This document shows, piece after piece, positions 1 to 6,449 of a stretch of DNA of 29,528 nucleotides. The notes beneath the pieces were generated by a model. The model was not told the DNA's origin, did not search any database, and saw only the letters and a list, made by a program, of their open reading frames with translations. Origin of the DNA: JBKHJZ01 sp046537875. Its GTDB lineage: Bacteria; Actinomycetota; Acidimicrobiia; Acidimicrobiales; VFJN01. The stretch lies in NCBI GenBank assembly GCA_046537875.1, contig JBKHJZ010000025.1, positions 1 to 29,528 of the forward strand. Direction: 5' to 3'. The translations under genes were made by a program, and so were the position numbers. Each line of letters begins with the position of its first letter. The first letter of the stretch is position 1.

Positions 1-33
1 GCGCGACGTCGTCGCGGGAGATCTGGGCCATGA

Positions 34-207
34 GCGCGCATGCTACGGGAACGCCAGCCACCTCCCGAGCGTCCTACTCATGATGGCTGCCGCTACGAGG
101 ACCTTCCCGACGCCGAGATCGCCGACGTCCTCGGCTGCCGGACCCCGACCGTCCGCTCGACCATCCACCGGGGACTCAGGGCCCTGCGCAAGGAGATCGA
201 CCGATGA
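34..207 (+). pseudogene. C-terminal remnant of ECF sigma factor (region 4)
   Basis: The frame ending at the TGA at 205-207 reads RYEDLPDAEIADVLGCRTPT followed by VRSTIHRGLRALRKEI. This is the helix-turn-helix of sigma-70 region 4 of a SigE-like ECF sigma factor, which contacts the -35 element. The match starts abruptly at about position 91. Upstream in the same frame there is a stop at 31-33, and residues before the RYEDLP motif do not resemble a sigma factor. A start at ATG 40 would give only 55 aa with no region 2. The ORF overlaps the next gene by 4 nt (ATGA), the usual sigma/anti-sigma arrangement. It may be a decayed gene, or the first ~90 bases may be poor contig-edge sequence. Confidence 0.6.
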
Positions 208-1172
208 GCACCCGCACCCGCCGCCGCACCGCAGCGCCCGACCCCTTCGACGCCGAGGTCCGGGCGATGCTCCAGCGCCGGGCCGCCGACGTGCGCCCCT
301 CCCCGGACGCACGCCGGCGCCTGGCCGCCCGGCTCGCCGACGAGGAGGGCATCGTGGTGCACCTCCACCGACCCCCGGCCGCCGAGGGACGCCGGCGGGC
401 CCGCGTCCTCTCGGTGGTCGCCCTGCTGCTCGTGTCCATGGTGGCGGCGGCGGCCTGGGTCACCAGGTCCGGCTCGGGCGGCACGGAGACCAGCCGCGAT
501 CCGCAGGCGGCCGGCAGCGACGACGGCCCCCCACCGTTCTTCGACCCCGCCACGGCCGATCCCGTGTACTCACACCCAGCGGATGGTCCGCCGGTCACCG
601 TCGACCAGGTCGTCGACGAGTACCTCGACCTGCGGCTCGGGAACGACCGGGAGCTCATGCGCGAGCCCGCACGGATCACCGGCGACGGCCTGGCGACGGC
701 CCGGTGGGCGACGCACGCCGACGGGGCCACCTACTCGGGCACGATCCATCTGCGGAGCATCGACGGCCGGTGGGCGGTCGTGGGGACGGCCTGCGATCAG
801 CTGGAGATCACCGAGGCCCAGGTCCGTCCGTACCCCGGCGAGATCGTGGGCGGGCAGGGGCCCCGGCGGTCCGAGGTGTCCATCACGCTCACCACGCACG
901 GAACGCCGGGTCCGGGCCACGGGCTGTTGTTCGAGGTCAGCGACGGGAAGCACGTCCGGGGCGGCGTGAAGGGACCGGAGTTCCCCGAGGTCTGGCGGGA
1001 AGCCGACGGGTTCCGCGAGCACCTGCCGTACGTGGATGCCACGTTCCAGGTCCCGATCGACCCCCGGCTTCCCCAGGGAACCCCCGTGATCCTGACCGTC
1101 CACCACGTCGACGAGCAGGACACCCCGCTGTCGCTCACCGAGTTCTGGGTGGAGGATCCGGCTGGGCGTTGA
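204..1172 (+). CDS. Membrane-anchored anti-sigma-like protein
   Basis: 322 aa. Residues 1-65 are charged and cytoplasmic, with an Arg/Ala-rich helix (RRAADVRPSPDARRRLAARL) of the kind seen in proteins translated together with ECF sigma factors. One hydrophobic segment at about 67-86 (VLSVVALLLVSMVAAAAWV) should span the membrane, leaving about 235 residues outside. The outer part is beta-rich with no family I recognise and no zinc-binding HxxxCxxC motif. The ATG at 204 overlaps the stop of the sigma remnant, suggesting translational coupling. Membrane-tethered regulation of the upstream sigma factor is inference from position and topology. The 3' end overlaps the convergent hydrolase by 38 bp. 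Confidence 0.7.
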   Translation: MSTRTRRRTAAPDPFDAEVRAMLQRRAADVRPSPDARRRLAARLADEEGIVVHLHRPPAAEGRRRARVLSVVALLLVSMVAAAAWVTRSGSGGTETSRDPQAAGSDDGPPPFFDPATADPVYSHPADGPPVTVDQVVDEYLDLRLGNDRELMREPARITGDGLATARWATHADGATYSGTIHLRSIDGRWAVVGTACDQLEITEAQVRPYPGEIVGGQGPRRSEVSITLTTHGTPGPGHGLLFEVSDGKHVRGGVKGPEFPEVWREADGFREHLPYVDATFQVPIDPRLPQGTPVILTVHHVDEQDTPLSLTEFWVEDPAGR

Positions 1173-1944
1173 CCACCCCCCGGGCGAAGCGGAGCGCGTG
1201 CTCGATCACCAGGTCGCGGTCGTAGTCGAGGGTGGCCACGTGATAGCTGCGCGCCAGCGTCACCCGCTCGACCGGACCCGACACGCTCGCGGCCAGCAGG
1301 TCGCTGTCGGCGGGATCGACGACGTGGTCCTGCGGGCTGGTCATGATCAGCGCCGGGCAGGCGACCCGGCCGATGTCCCCGGCCAGCCGATCGGCGGCCT
1401 CGGCCAGGCTCAGCAGCGGGCGCAACGGCGTGGCGTCGTAGGCCTTCTCGCGCCCGTCGGGGTCGGCGACGTCGCCGCCGATGGAGGGGATCCGGTCGGT
1501 GCCGGCCTCCAGCATCTGCCGGGCGGCGTCGACCACCGCAGCGGGCACCCGCAGTGCCGGGTTGACGCAGACGATGCCGGCGATCGCGGGGTGACGCGTC
1601 GCCAGCCACGCGGCCAGCGACCCGCCCATCGACAGGCCGGCCACGACCACGCGGCCGACGCGGGCCGCCAGGTCGCCGTACGCGGCCTCGGCCGCGGCCG
1701 ACCAGTCGGACCAGCCCGTCGCCGCCAGGTCGTCCACCGAGGTCCCGTGGCCCGGCAGCAGCGGGAGCTCCACGGCGAAGCCGGCGCCGGCGAACGCCTC
1801 GGCCACCCCGCGCACCGAGTCGGGTGAGCCGGTGAACCCGTGGAGGACCAGCACGCCGTGCGGACCGCCGTCGGCGGAGTACGGCTCGCACCCCGGGAGG
1901 ATCGCCGCCCCGGCCGTCGCGTCCCGTTCCCCGGTGGTCCCCAT
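1135..1944 (-). CDS. Alpha/beta hydrolase, carboxylesterase/lipase type
   Basis: 269 aa from ATG 1944. The fold signature is clear: oxyanion-hole HGFTGS (residues 35-40), nucleophile elbow GLSMGG (Ser105), acid Asp206 in SPQDHVVD and His235 in SYHVATLDYD. The order and spacing match Est30-like carboxylesterases and monoacylglycerol lipases, which hydrolyse short- to medium-chain esters; the substrate is unknown. There is no signal peptide, so it is probably cytoplasmic. I chose ATG 1944 over the upstream in-frame start at 2046 because the extension runs into the divergent TetR gene and a TACGCT -10-like box lies 7 nt before 1944. It is divergent from the TetR gene, a likely regulator-target pair. 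The 3' end overlaps the anti-sigma-like gene. Confidence 0.85.
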   Translation of the reverse strand: MGTTGERDATAGAAILPGCEPYSADGGPHGVLVLHGFTGSPDSVRGVAEAFAGAGFAVELPLLPGHGTSVDDLAATGWSDWSAAAEAAYGDLAARVGRVVVAGLSMGGSLAAWLATRHPAIAGIVCVNPALRVPAAVVDAARQMLEAGTDRIPSIGGDVADPDGREKAYDATPLRPLLSLAEAADRLAGDIGRVACPALIMTSPQDHVVDPADSDLLAASVSGPVERVTLARSYHVATLDYDRDLVIEHALRFARGVVNAQPDPPPRTR

Positions 1945-1967
1945 CGGCGGCAGCGTACAGCGGGTGA

Positions 1968-1983
1968 TTGACCCCCTGGTCAA
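1968..1983. promoter_or_regulatory. Palindromic operator candidate / TetR promoter -35
   Basis: TTGACC-CCCT-GGTCAA is a perfect 6-bp inverted repeat in the 61-bp region between the divergent hydrolase and TetR genes. On the plus strand TTGACC (1968-1973) is also a good -35, 17 bp before CACACT (1991-1996), which is 9 nt before the TetR ATG. A TetR dimer bound here would block its own promoter and probably the hydrolase promoter (-10 candidate TACGCT, minus strand 1957-1952). Autoregulation is inference. Confidence 0.5.
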
Positions 1984-2005
1984 GCCTCGACACACTGTGG
2001 CCCGA

Positions 2006-2665
2006 ATGTCCGATCGCCAACTCACCGCCCAGGGCGCCGAGCGCAAGCAGCAACTGCTCGACGCCGCGGCCCGGCTCTTCGCCGAGCAGGGCTACTCGGC
2101 CACGCGCGTGGCCGACATCGTCGAGGACGCAGGCGTCGCCAAGGGGCTCTTCTACTGGTACTTCGACAACAAGGAGTCGCTCTTCCGGGAGCTCGCCGCC
2201 AACATCCGGCAGCGGCTGCGCCGGCAGCAGGCGGAGGCCATGGATCCCGAGGCGCCGGCGCTGGTGCGGATCGTGCAGGGGACCGTCGCCAGCGTGCGGT
2301 TCATGGCGGAGCACGCCCACTACTTCTCGCTCCTCGAGGTCGAGGGCCGCAACGTGCCCGACGTGCTGCGACAGGGCACCGAACAGCACCTGCGCGACGT
2401 CGCCGCCCTCGTGCGGGAGGGCCAGGCCGACGGCACGGTCACCACCGACGACCCGCCGCAGCTGCTGGCGCTGGCGACCGTCGGCACGGTTGGCCAGTTC
2501 AGCCACTTCCACCGGACCGGGCGCATCGACCTGTCGCTCGACGGGCTCGCCGACTACGTCGCCCGCCTCGTCGCCCGCATGCTCACCGCCGACGAGCGGG
2601 CGGCTCGCGTCGCCATCACGAGGCTGCACCACCCCAACGTGACCGCCGCCGAGGTCCACGGATAG
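2006..2665 (+). CDS. TetR/AcrR family transcriptional regulator
   Basis: 219 aa. The N-terminal DNA-binding domain is typical: RKQQLLDAAARLFAEQGYSA, then TRVADIVEDAGVAKGLFYWY (recognition helix around residues 40-53) and FDNKESLFREL. The C-terminal ligand domain (about 75-205) is not assignable to a ligand class. I chose ATG 2006 because it places the start 9 nt after a CACACT -10-like box and gives a normal N-terminus; the upstream in-frame start at 1832 would overlap the divergent hydrolase. The divergent hydrolase and the palindrome between them make local control of that gene likely. Confidence 0.9.
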   Translation: MSDRQLTAQGAERKQQLLDAAARLFAEQGYSATRVADIVEDAGVAKGLFYWYFDNKESLFRELAANIRQRLRRQQAEAMDPEAPALVRIVQGTVASVRFMAEHAHYFSLLEVEGRNVPDVLRQGTEQHLRDVAALVREGQADGTVTTDDPPQLLALATVGTVGQFSHFHRTGRIDLSLDGLADYVARLVARMLTADERAARVAITRLHHPNVTAAEVHG

Positions 2666-2701
2666 CCTCTCCCGGTCGTTCCGCAACCACGAGGTCTATC
2701 C

Positions 2702-3061
2702 ATGTCCCGACGCCGCCGGCTCGTCGCGCTCGCCGCCCCCGTCGCACTGTTGCTCGGCGCGTGCACCACGAACGACGCCTCGCGCGGCGACGTGGTCGAC
2801 GCGATGACCGACGCCGGCGTCGAGGAGGACCGTGCCGAGTGCATCGGCGACCGGTTCGAGGACGAGTTCAACCAGGACCAGCTCAACGAGATCGGCGCCG
2901 CCGAGACGCCCGAGGACTACCCCGAGGATCTGCGCGACGAGATCGACCAGATCATGGAGGACTGCATCCAGGGCGACGGGGGCGACACCACCACCACCAC
3001 CGACGCGACCGGCGACACCGGGGGCGGGGGCACGACCGAGGACACCCCGGCCGAGGGCTGA
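2702..3061 (+). CDS. Small acidic lipoprotein, function unknown
   Basis: 119 aa. The N-terminus has four Arg, a hydrophobic core and a lipobox LGAC with the lipidated Cys at residue 21, so it is a predicted secreted lipoprotein. The mature part is strongly acidic with two further cysteines (47 and 88) that could form a disulfide across a helical domain of about 65 residues. It ends in a flexible Thr/Gly tail (DTTTTTDATGDTGGGG). I recognise no family. The gene starts 36 bp after the TetR stop on the same strand, so co-transcription is possible; there is no obvious hairpin between them. Confidence 0.75.
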   Translation: MSRRRRLVALAAPVALLLGACTTNDASRGDVVDAMTDAGVEEDRAECIGDRFEDEFNQDQLNEIGAAETPEDYPEDLRDEIDQIMEDCIQGDGGDTTTTTDATGDTGGGGTTEDTPAEG

Positions 3062-3085
3062 TCCCCCGGGACCCCCCGCTCCGAT

Positions 3086-3118
3086 GCTTGCACGTGCACT
3101 GCAAGCGAGCGCTACCAT
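3086..3118 (+). promoter_or_regulatory. Promoter with nested palindromes upstream of the SCP2 gene
   Basis: GCTTGCA-CGTGCAC-TGCAAGC (3086-3106) is a perfect 7-bp inverted repeat. The 10-bp palindrome TGCACGTGCA (3089-3098) sits inside it, and AGCG-AG-CGCT follows at 3104-3113. TTGCAC (3088-3093) and TACCAT (3113-3118) can serve as -35 and -10 with a 19-bp spacer, so the palindromes lie inside the promoter as an operator would. The regulator is unknown. Confidence 0.45.
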
Positions 3119-3152
3119 GCGTCCGCTCGCGAGGCGACCAGGGAGGATCGTC

Positions 3153-3542
3153 GTGGCCTACAAGTTCCTGTCCGACGAGTGGGTGGAGGCGGCCAAGCGC
3201 ATCCGCGCCGAGGCCGGCGGCACGGCGGCCGCCCAGCCGGTGAAGATGAACCTGGTGATCACCGGTGTGCCGTTCGGCGAGGGGTCGGTGAACGCCCACA
3301 TGGACTCGACGAACGGTCAGGTCGAGCTCGACCTCGGCCACCTCGACGCTGCCGATGTCACCGCCACCCTCGACTACGACACCGCCAAGGCGATGATCGT
3401 CGACTCCAACCCGCAGGCCGGGATGCAGGCGTTCATGGCCGGCAAGATCCAGCTTCAGGGCGACATGACCAAGGCCATGGCGCTGCAGGGCGCGCCGACC
3501 AACCCGGACCTGGCGGCGAAGATCAAGGAGATCACCGAGTAG
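3153..3542 (+). CDS. SCP2 sterol-binding domain protein
   Basis: 129 aa from GTG 3153. It is a single-domain sterol carrier protein 2 (SCP2) fold: MAYKFLSDEWVEAAKRIRAE at the start, a central strand region with VELDLGHLDAADVTATLDYD, and the C-terminal AMQ-type helix FMAGKIQLQGDMTKAMALQG, the characteristic SCP2 element lining the lipid pocket. SCP2 proteins bind or transfer hydrophobic ligands such as fatty acyl-CoAs or sterols; the ligand here is unknown. GTG 3153 is chosen because GGGAGGA (3141-3147) lies 5 nt upstream as a good ribosome binding site. The ORF could extend upstream, but that would run through the promoter and the lipoprotein gene. Confidence 0.88.
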   Translation: MAYKFLSDEWVEAAKRIRAEAGGTAAAQPVKMNLVITGVPFGEGSVNAHMDSTNGQVELDLGHLDAADVTATLDYDTAKAMIVDSNPQAGMQAFMAGKIQLQGDMTKAMALQGAPTNPDLAAKIKEITE

Positions 3543-3555
3543 CGTCGGTTGATCT

Positions 3556-3570
3556 CCCGCAGAGAGCGGG
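3556..3570 (+). terminator. Short hairpin after the SCP2 gene
   Basis: CCCGC-AGAGA-GCGGG begins 14 nt after the SCP2 stop. The arms are 5 bp and there is no following T run, so it is a weak intrinsic terminator candidate. Confidence 0.3.
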
Positions 3571-3600
3571 CGTTCGCACGCTGGGGAGTGTTCACAGACG

Positions 3601-3706
3601 GACGACGCGAGCGTGCCGAGCCTGCTGGGGCGGCAGCCTCATCGCGGCGGCTGGGGAACACCGCGTCCGGCATGCCGCCCCAACGGGCCCGGCACGCTCC
3701 GTAGTC
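3601..3706. other. 106-nt near-perfect hairpin; possible structured RNA or palindromic element
   Basis: Positions 3609-3635 pair with 3673-3699 in a 27-position stem: 24 Watson-Crick pairs, one G-U and two mismatches. The stem extends outward (3601-3607 with 3700-3706, one mismatch, C3608 bulged) and inward (3636-3638 with 3669-3671; 3643-3647 with 3661-3665), leaving a 13-nt apical loop at 3648-3660. It lies between the ends of two convergent genes. It lacks the SRP RNA apical motif, RNase P signatures and any tRNA T-arm. A non-coding RNA, a bidirectional terminator and a mobile palindromic repeat are all possible; no poly-T follows on either strand. Confidence 0.55.
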
Positions 3707-3728
3707 TAACGGATGCTGTTCGCTGTGT

Positions 3729-3745
3729 CAGCTCGGTCGGAGCTG
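3729..3745 (+). other. Hairpin in the gene-free region
   Basis: CAGCTC-GGTCG-GAGCTG is a perfect 6-bp stem with a 5-nt loop, 23 nt after the large hairpin. It may be part of the same transcript structure. No function is assignable. Confidence 0.35.
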
Positions 3746-3772
3746 GCACGCGTCCACGTGTCTCAAGTAACG

Positions 3773-3813
3773 GTCGGGACCAGTGGTCGGGGGAGACGAG
3801 CGTCCCGACACCA
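3773..3813 (+). other. Minihelix-like stem ending in ACCA
   Basis: GTCGGGAC (3773-3780) pairs perfectly with GTCCCGAC (3802-3809), and ACCA follows directly at 3810-3813, resembling a tRNA acceptor end. The interior is only 21 nt, so it is not a tRNA. A competing stem can form between GTGGTCGGG (3783-3791) and CCCGACACCAC with a 2-nt bulge, so the two folds exclude each other. The stretch 3701-3860 is about 61% GC by count, clearly below the surrounding genes. From 3814 to 3926 I see only a weak ACACCG/CGGTGT pairing (3857-3862 with 3890-3895). Confidence 0.35.
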
Positions 3814-3926
3814 CAAGAGTTGCCGACGCGGCACGCCAGGTCAAGACATAGTTCTGACACCGAGTGTTCGCCTGCGCGCGCGATGACGCCGGTGTGCCGA
3901 TCGTCACCTCGACATGAGGTCGAGCC

Positions 3927-5864
3927 TCAGCTCACGTAGAGGTCGACCTCGGTGCCGACCTCCACCTCGTCGCCCCGCGACGGCTCCGTCCGGAACACCT
4001 CGCCGTCCTGATCGCCGAACACGCGGCCCCGTCGCAGGCCGGCGTCCTCGAGCTTCTCCTGGGCGTCGTCGATGCTGTCGCCGTCGAGGTCTGGCACCTC
4101 GACCGTGCCGTCACCGCCGCCTCCCACGTAGACGAGCACCCTGCTGCCCGGCTCCGCCGTCTCGCCCACCCCGGGCTCCATCCGAACGACGCGGTCACGC
4201 TCGTCGTCGTCGCCCGACGACCCCGGCAGCCGGCGGCGGTCCGGCCTCAGGCCCATGTCGCGGAGCACGTCCCGCACATCGTCGAACGTGTCGCCCAACA
4301 GGTCGGGGATCTCGATCCCGGGCGGACCGGCGGACACCACCAGCCGCACCGGCGAGCCCTTCGGGACCTCTCGCGGCACGTCGTCGCCCACCCGGATCAC
4401 GACCCCCTCGTCGACCTCCTCGCTCTCCTCCTCGACGATCTCCGCGGTGAGGCCGGCCTCGCGCAGGCGGGCCTCGGCCTCGCCCTGCTCGAGCCCCGCG
4501 AGGCCGTCCGGCACGTCCACCAGTGTCGGCCCCAACGAGACGAACAGCGTGAGCCGGTCGCCCTGCCTCAGCTGGGTCCCGGGCTCCGGGTCGGTGCGCA
4601 CCACCTGGCCAGGCTCGGTGCCGTCCTCCCGGAGCTCCTCGATCGAGAGCTGCCAGCCGTACTCACCGATCGAGTCGATGGCCTCGTCGCGCTGCGCGCC
4701 GATGAGCGCCGCCGGCACCGCGTACGAGGGGGTGCTCGACCGCAGGTACGCCCAGGCGCCGATCACCCCCAGGGCCACCGCCAGCACCAGCCCGGCCCCC
4801 ATCAGCAGGATCCGTCGCGCACGGTCGTCTCGGGGCGACACGCCGGCGCCGCCCGATCCGGCGCCCGACACGTGCGCACCGGGCGGCCCCGGGGGTCCCA
4901 GCGACATCACGCGGGTGTCGTCGACCCCCGGTGCGGGCGGCGCGCCTGCAACGGCGGCCGCCATCACGGTGGCATCCCCTCCCCCGGCCGCGTCGACGTC
5001 CGGCGATGCCACCGGCGTGAGCGGGAGCGGCTCCGGCCGCGTGAGCCCGGAAGCCGCAGCCACGAGGCCGCTGGCCAGGGCCCCGGCGTCGGGCCGCCGC
5101 GCGGGATCGGGGTCGCCGGCGGCCTCGATCAGCGGCCGCAGAGGCCCGAGCGCCTCCGGCACGACGAGATCCCGATCGAGCCGGGCCATGAGCGTCCCGA
5201 TCGTGGTGTCGGCCGAGAACGGCACCTCACCCGTCACCGCCTCGATCAGGAGCAGCGCCAGCGAGTACACGTCGCTCCGGCCGTCCACCGCTTCGCCCCG
5301 GGCCTGCTCGGGCGAGGCGTAGCGGGCCGTGCCGAGCACGGTCCCGGTCTCGGTGAGGCCCGCCTCGGCGATCACCCGGGCCAGGCCGAAGTCGCCGACC
5401 CGCAGCCGCGCGTCGTCACCGAAGAGCAGGTTCGCCGGCTTGACGTCGCGGTGGACGAAGCCCTGCCTGTGGGCGTGGTCGAGGGCGCGCGCCGCCTCGA
5501 GGCCGACGACGAGCGCCTGCGAGGTCGACAACCGGTGACCGGCGTCGAGCATGCTGCGGAGGCTGCCCCCGCTGAGGTACTCGGTGACGAGGAACGGCGT
5601 GCTCTCCTCGCCGCTCCAGTCGTACACGGCCAGGATGTTGGGGTGGGTGAGCGCGGCGGCCGCCTGCGCCTCGGCCCGGAACCGGCGCAGGAACGTCTCG
5701 TCGGCGGCCAGCGCGGGGTGCAGCACCTTCACGGCCACCCGGCGGCGCAGACGCTCGTCCTGCGCGAGGTACACCTGGGCCGACGAGCCCGAGCCGAGCG
5801 GCGAGAGGAGCCGGTAGCGCCCACCCAGCACACGACCGCTCTCGGTCATCCGAGACATGGCCAC
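3927..5864 (-). CDS. Serine/threonine protein kinase with four PASTA domains
   Basis: 645 aa, PknB/StkP type. Kinase domain about residues 17-270: Gly-rich loop GSGSSAQV, ATP-binding Lys46 (VAVKVL), catalytic loop HRDVKPANLL with Asp140, DFG at 158-160, and activation segment TETGTVLGTARYASPEQARG containing the Thr residues autophosphorylated in the family. A Pro/Gly/Ala-rich linker leads to one transmembrane helix at about 352-374. Four extracellular PASTA repeats follow (about 381-445, 448-512, 515-580, 587-645), which in the family sense muropeptides or lipid II. GTG 5864 is supported by TAGCCT 6 nt upstream; ATG 5858 is an alternative. No cell-division or phosphatase partner genes lie nearby, unlike the main PknB loci, so this may be a secondary kinase. 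Confidence 0.93.
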   Translation of the reverse strand: MAMSRMTESGRVLGGRYRLLSPLGSGSSAQVYLAQDERLRRRVAVKVLHPALAADETFLRRFRAEAQAAAALTHPNILAVYDWSGEESTPFLVTEYLSGGSLRSMLDAGHRLSTSQALVVGLEAARALDHAHRQGFVHRDVKPANLLFGDDARLRVGDFGLARVIAEAGLTETGTVLGTARYASPEQARGEAVDGRSDVYSLALLLIEAVTGEVPFSADTTIGTLMARLDRDLVVPEALGPLRPLIEAAGDPDPARRPDAGALASGLVAAASGLTRPEPLPLTPVASPDVDAAGGGDATVMAAAVAGAPPAPGVDDTRVMSLGPPGPPGAHVSGAGSGGAGVSPRDDRARRILLMGAGLVLAVALGVIGAWAYLRSSTPSYAVPAALIGAQRDEAIDSIGEYGWQLSIEELREDGTEPGQVVRTDPEPGTQLRQGDRLTLFVSLGPTLVDVPDGLAGLEQGEAEARLREAGLTAEIVEEESEEVDEGVVIRVGDDVPREVPKGSPVRLVVSAGPPGIEIPDLLGDTFDDVRDVLRDMGLRPDRRRLPGSSGDDDERDRVVRMEPGVGETAEPGSRVLVYVGGGGDGTVEVPDLDGDSIDDAQEKLEDAGLRRGRVFGDQDGEVFRTEPSRGDEVEVGTEVDLYVS

Positions 5865-5870
5865 GCCGGG

Positions 5871-5876
5871 AGGCTA
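5871..5876 (-). promoter_or_regulatory. Candidate -10 box of the kinase gene (leaderless)
   Basis: TAGCCT on the minus strand ends 6 nt before GTG 5864, so transcription would begin at or next to the start codon. No Shine-Dalgarno sequence is present. No convincing -35 was found. Confidence 0.4.
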
Positions 5877-5965
5877 GTGCACGACATCTCGCGACGGAGG
5901 AGCCGAGGGAGCCGGACAGCGGGCTACGGGACCACCCGCCACGCGTGGAAAGATGGCTGGCCGTC

Positions 5966-6409
5966 ATGGCCGCCGCCCCCGTCTACAGCACCCGCTTCAA
6001 GTTGGTCGCCGCGCTCGTCCTCACCGTGGCGATCGCCGCCTTCGTGACCGCGTACCTGGCGACCCAGCAGGGAGACGACGACCCCGTCGTCTCGTCCGGC
6101 GCCGCCTCCGAGGCCGTCGAGAACCTGATCCCCGACCGCGGCGACCAGGTGCCGCAGCAGCAGACGGTCGGCGTGGACCTCGCGGGTGGATGGAACGCGG
6201 CGCTGGCGGTCAACGGCGTCGAGATCCCCGACGGCGAGCTCGACGTGACCCCGGAGCTGTCGCTGGTGCAGTTCACGCCGGCCGACGGCCGGACGGTCGA
6301 GCAGTTCCAGCCGGGCCGGAACTGCGTCGAGGCCACGATCTGGCCGCTCTCCGAGGGCCGTGGCGGCGAGGAGACGCGCACGGTCGGCTGGTGCTTCGAC
6401 GTGGTCTGA
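5966..6409 (+). CDS. Single-pass membrane protein, function unknown
   Basis: 147 aa from ATG 5966. One N-terminal transmembrane segment (KLVAALVLTVAIAAFVTAYL, about residues 12-31) is followed by about 115 extracytoplasmic residues. Two cysteines near the end (in NCVEATIW and GWCFDVV) could form a disulfide. The domain reads as beta-rich (GWNAALAVNGVEIPDGELDV) but matches no family I know. An in-frame GTG at 5945 would add MERWLAV; I prefer 5966 because GGAAAGA lies about 12 nt upstream and the N-terminus is more natural. It is divergent from the PASTA kinase, so an envelope role or kinase substrate is conceivable, but this is speculation from position. Confidence 0.7.
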   Translation: MAAAPVYSTRFKLVAALVLTVAIAAFVTAYLATQQGDDDPVVSSGAASEAVENLIPDRGDQVPQQQTVGVDLAGGWNAALAVNGVEIPDGELDVTPELSLVQFTPADGRTVEQFQPGRNCVEATIWPLSEGRGGEETRTVGWCFDVV

Positions 6410-6419
6410 CCCTGCGCCC

Positions 6420-6434
6420 CGCGGCCGGGCCGCG
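6420..6434. terminator. GC hairpin between convergent genes
   Basis: CGCGGCC-G-GGCCGCG lies in the 40-bp gap between the membrane protein end (6409) and the ligA end (6450). Its symmetry would let it stop transcription in both directions, but it has no T run. Confidence 0.35.
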
Positions 6435-6449
6435 CGCCGCCGGACCGGC

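Noticed and set aside
3601..3706. SRP RNA, RNase P RNA or tmRNA at the large hairpin
   Set aside because: The SRP apical GGAAGG/AGCAGCC pattern, RNase P core and tmRNA tRNA-like ends are all absent.
3773..3813. tRNA gene suggested by the ACCA end
   Set aside because: Only 21 nt separate the arms, and there is no T-arm GGTTCRA motif or anticodon arm.
3613..3939. 108-aa plus-strand ORF through the large hairpin
   Set aside because: The composition is unlike a real protein, it runs through the hairpin arms, and it ends inside the kinase gene.
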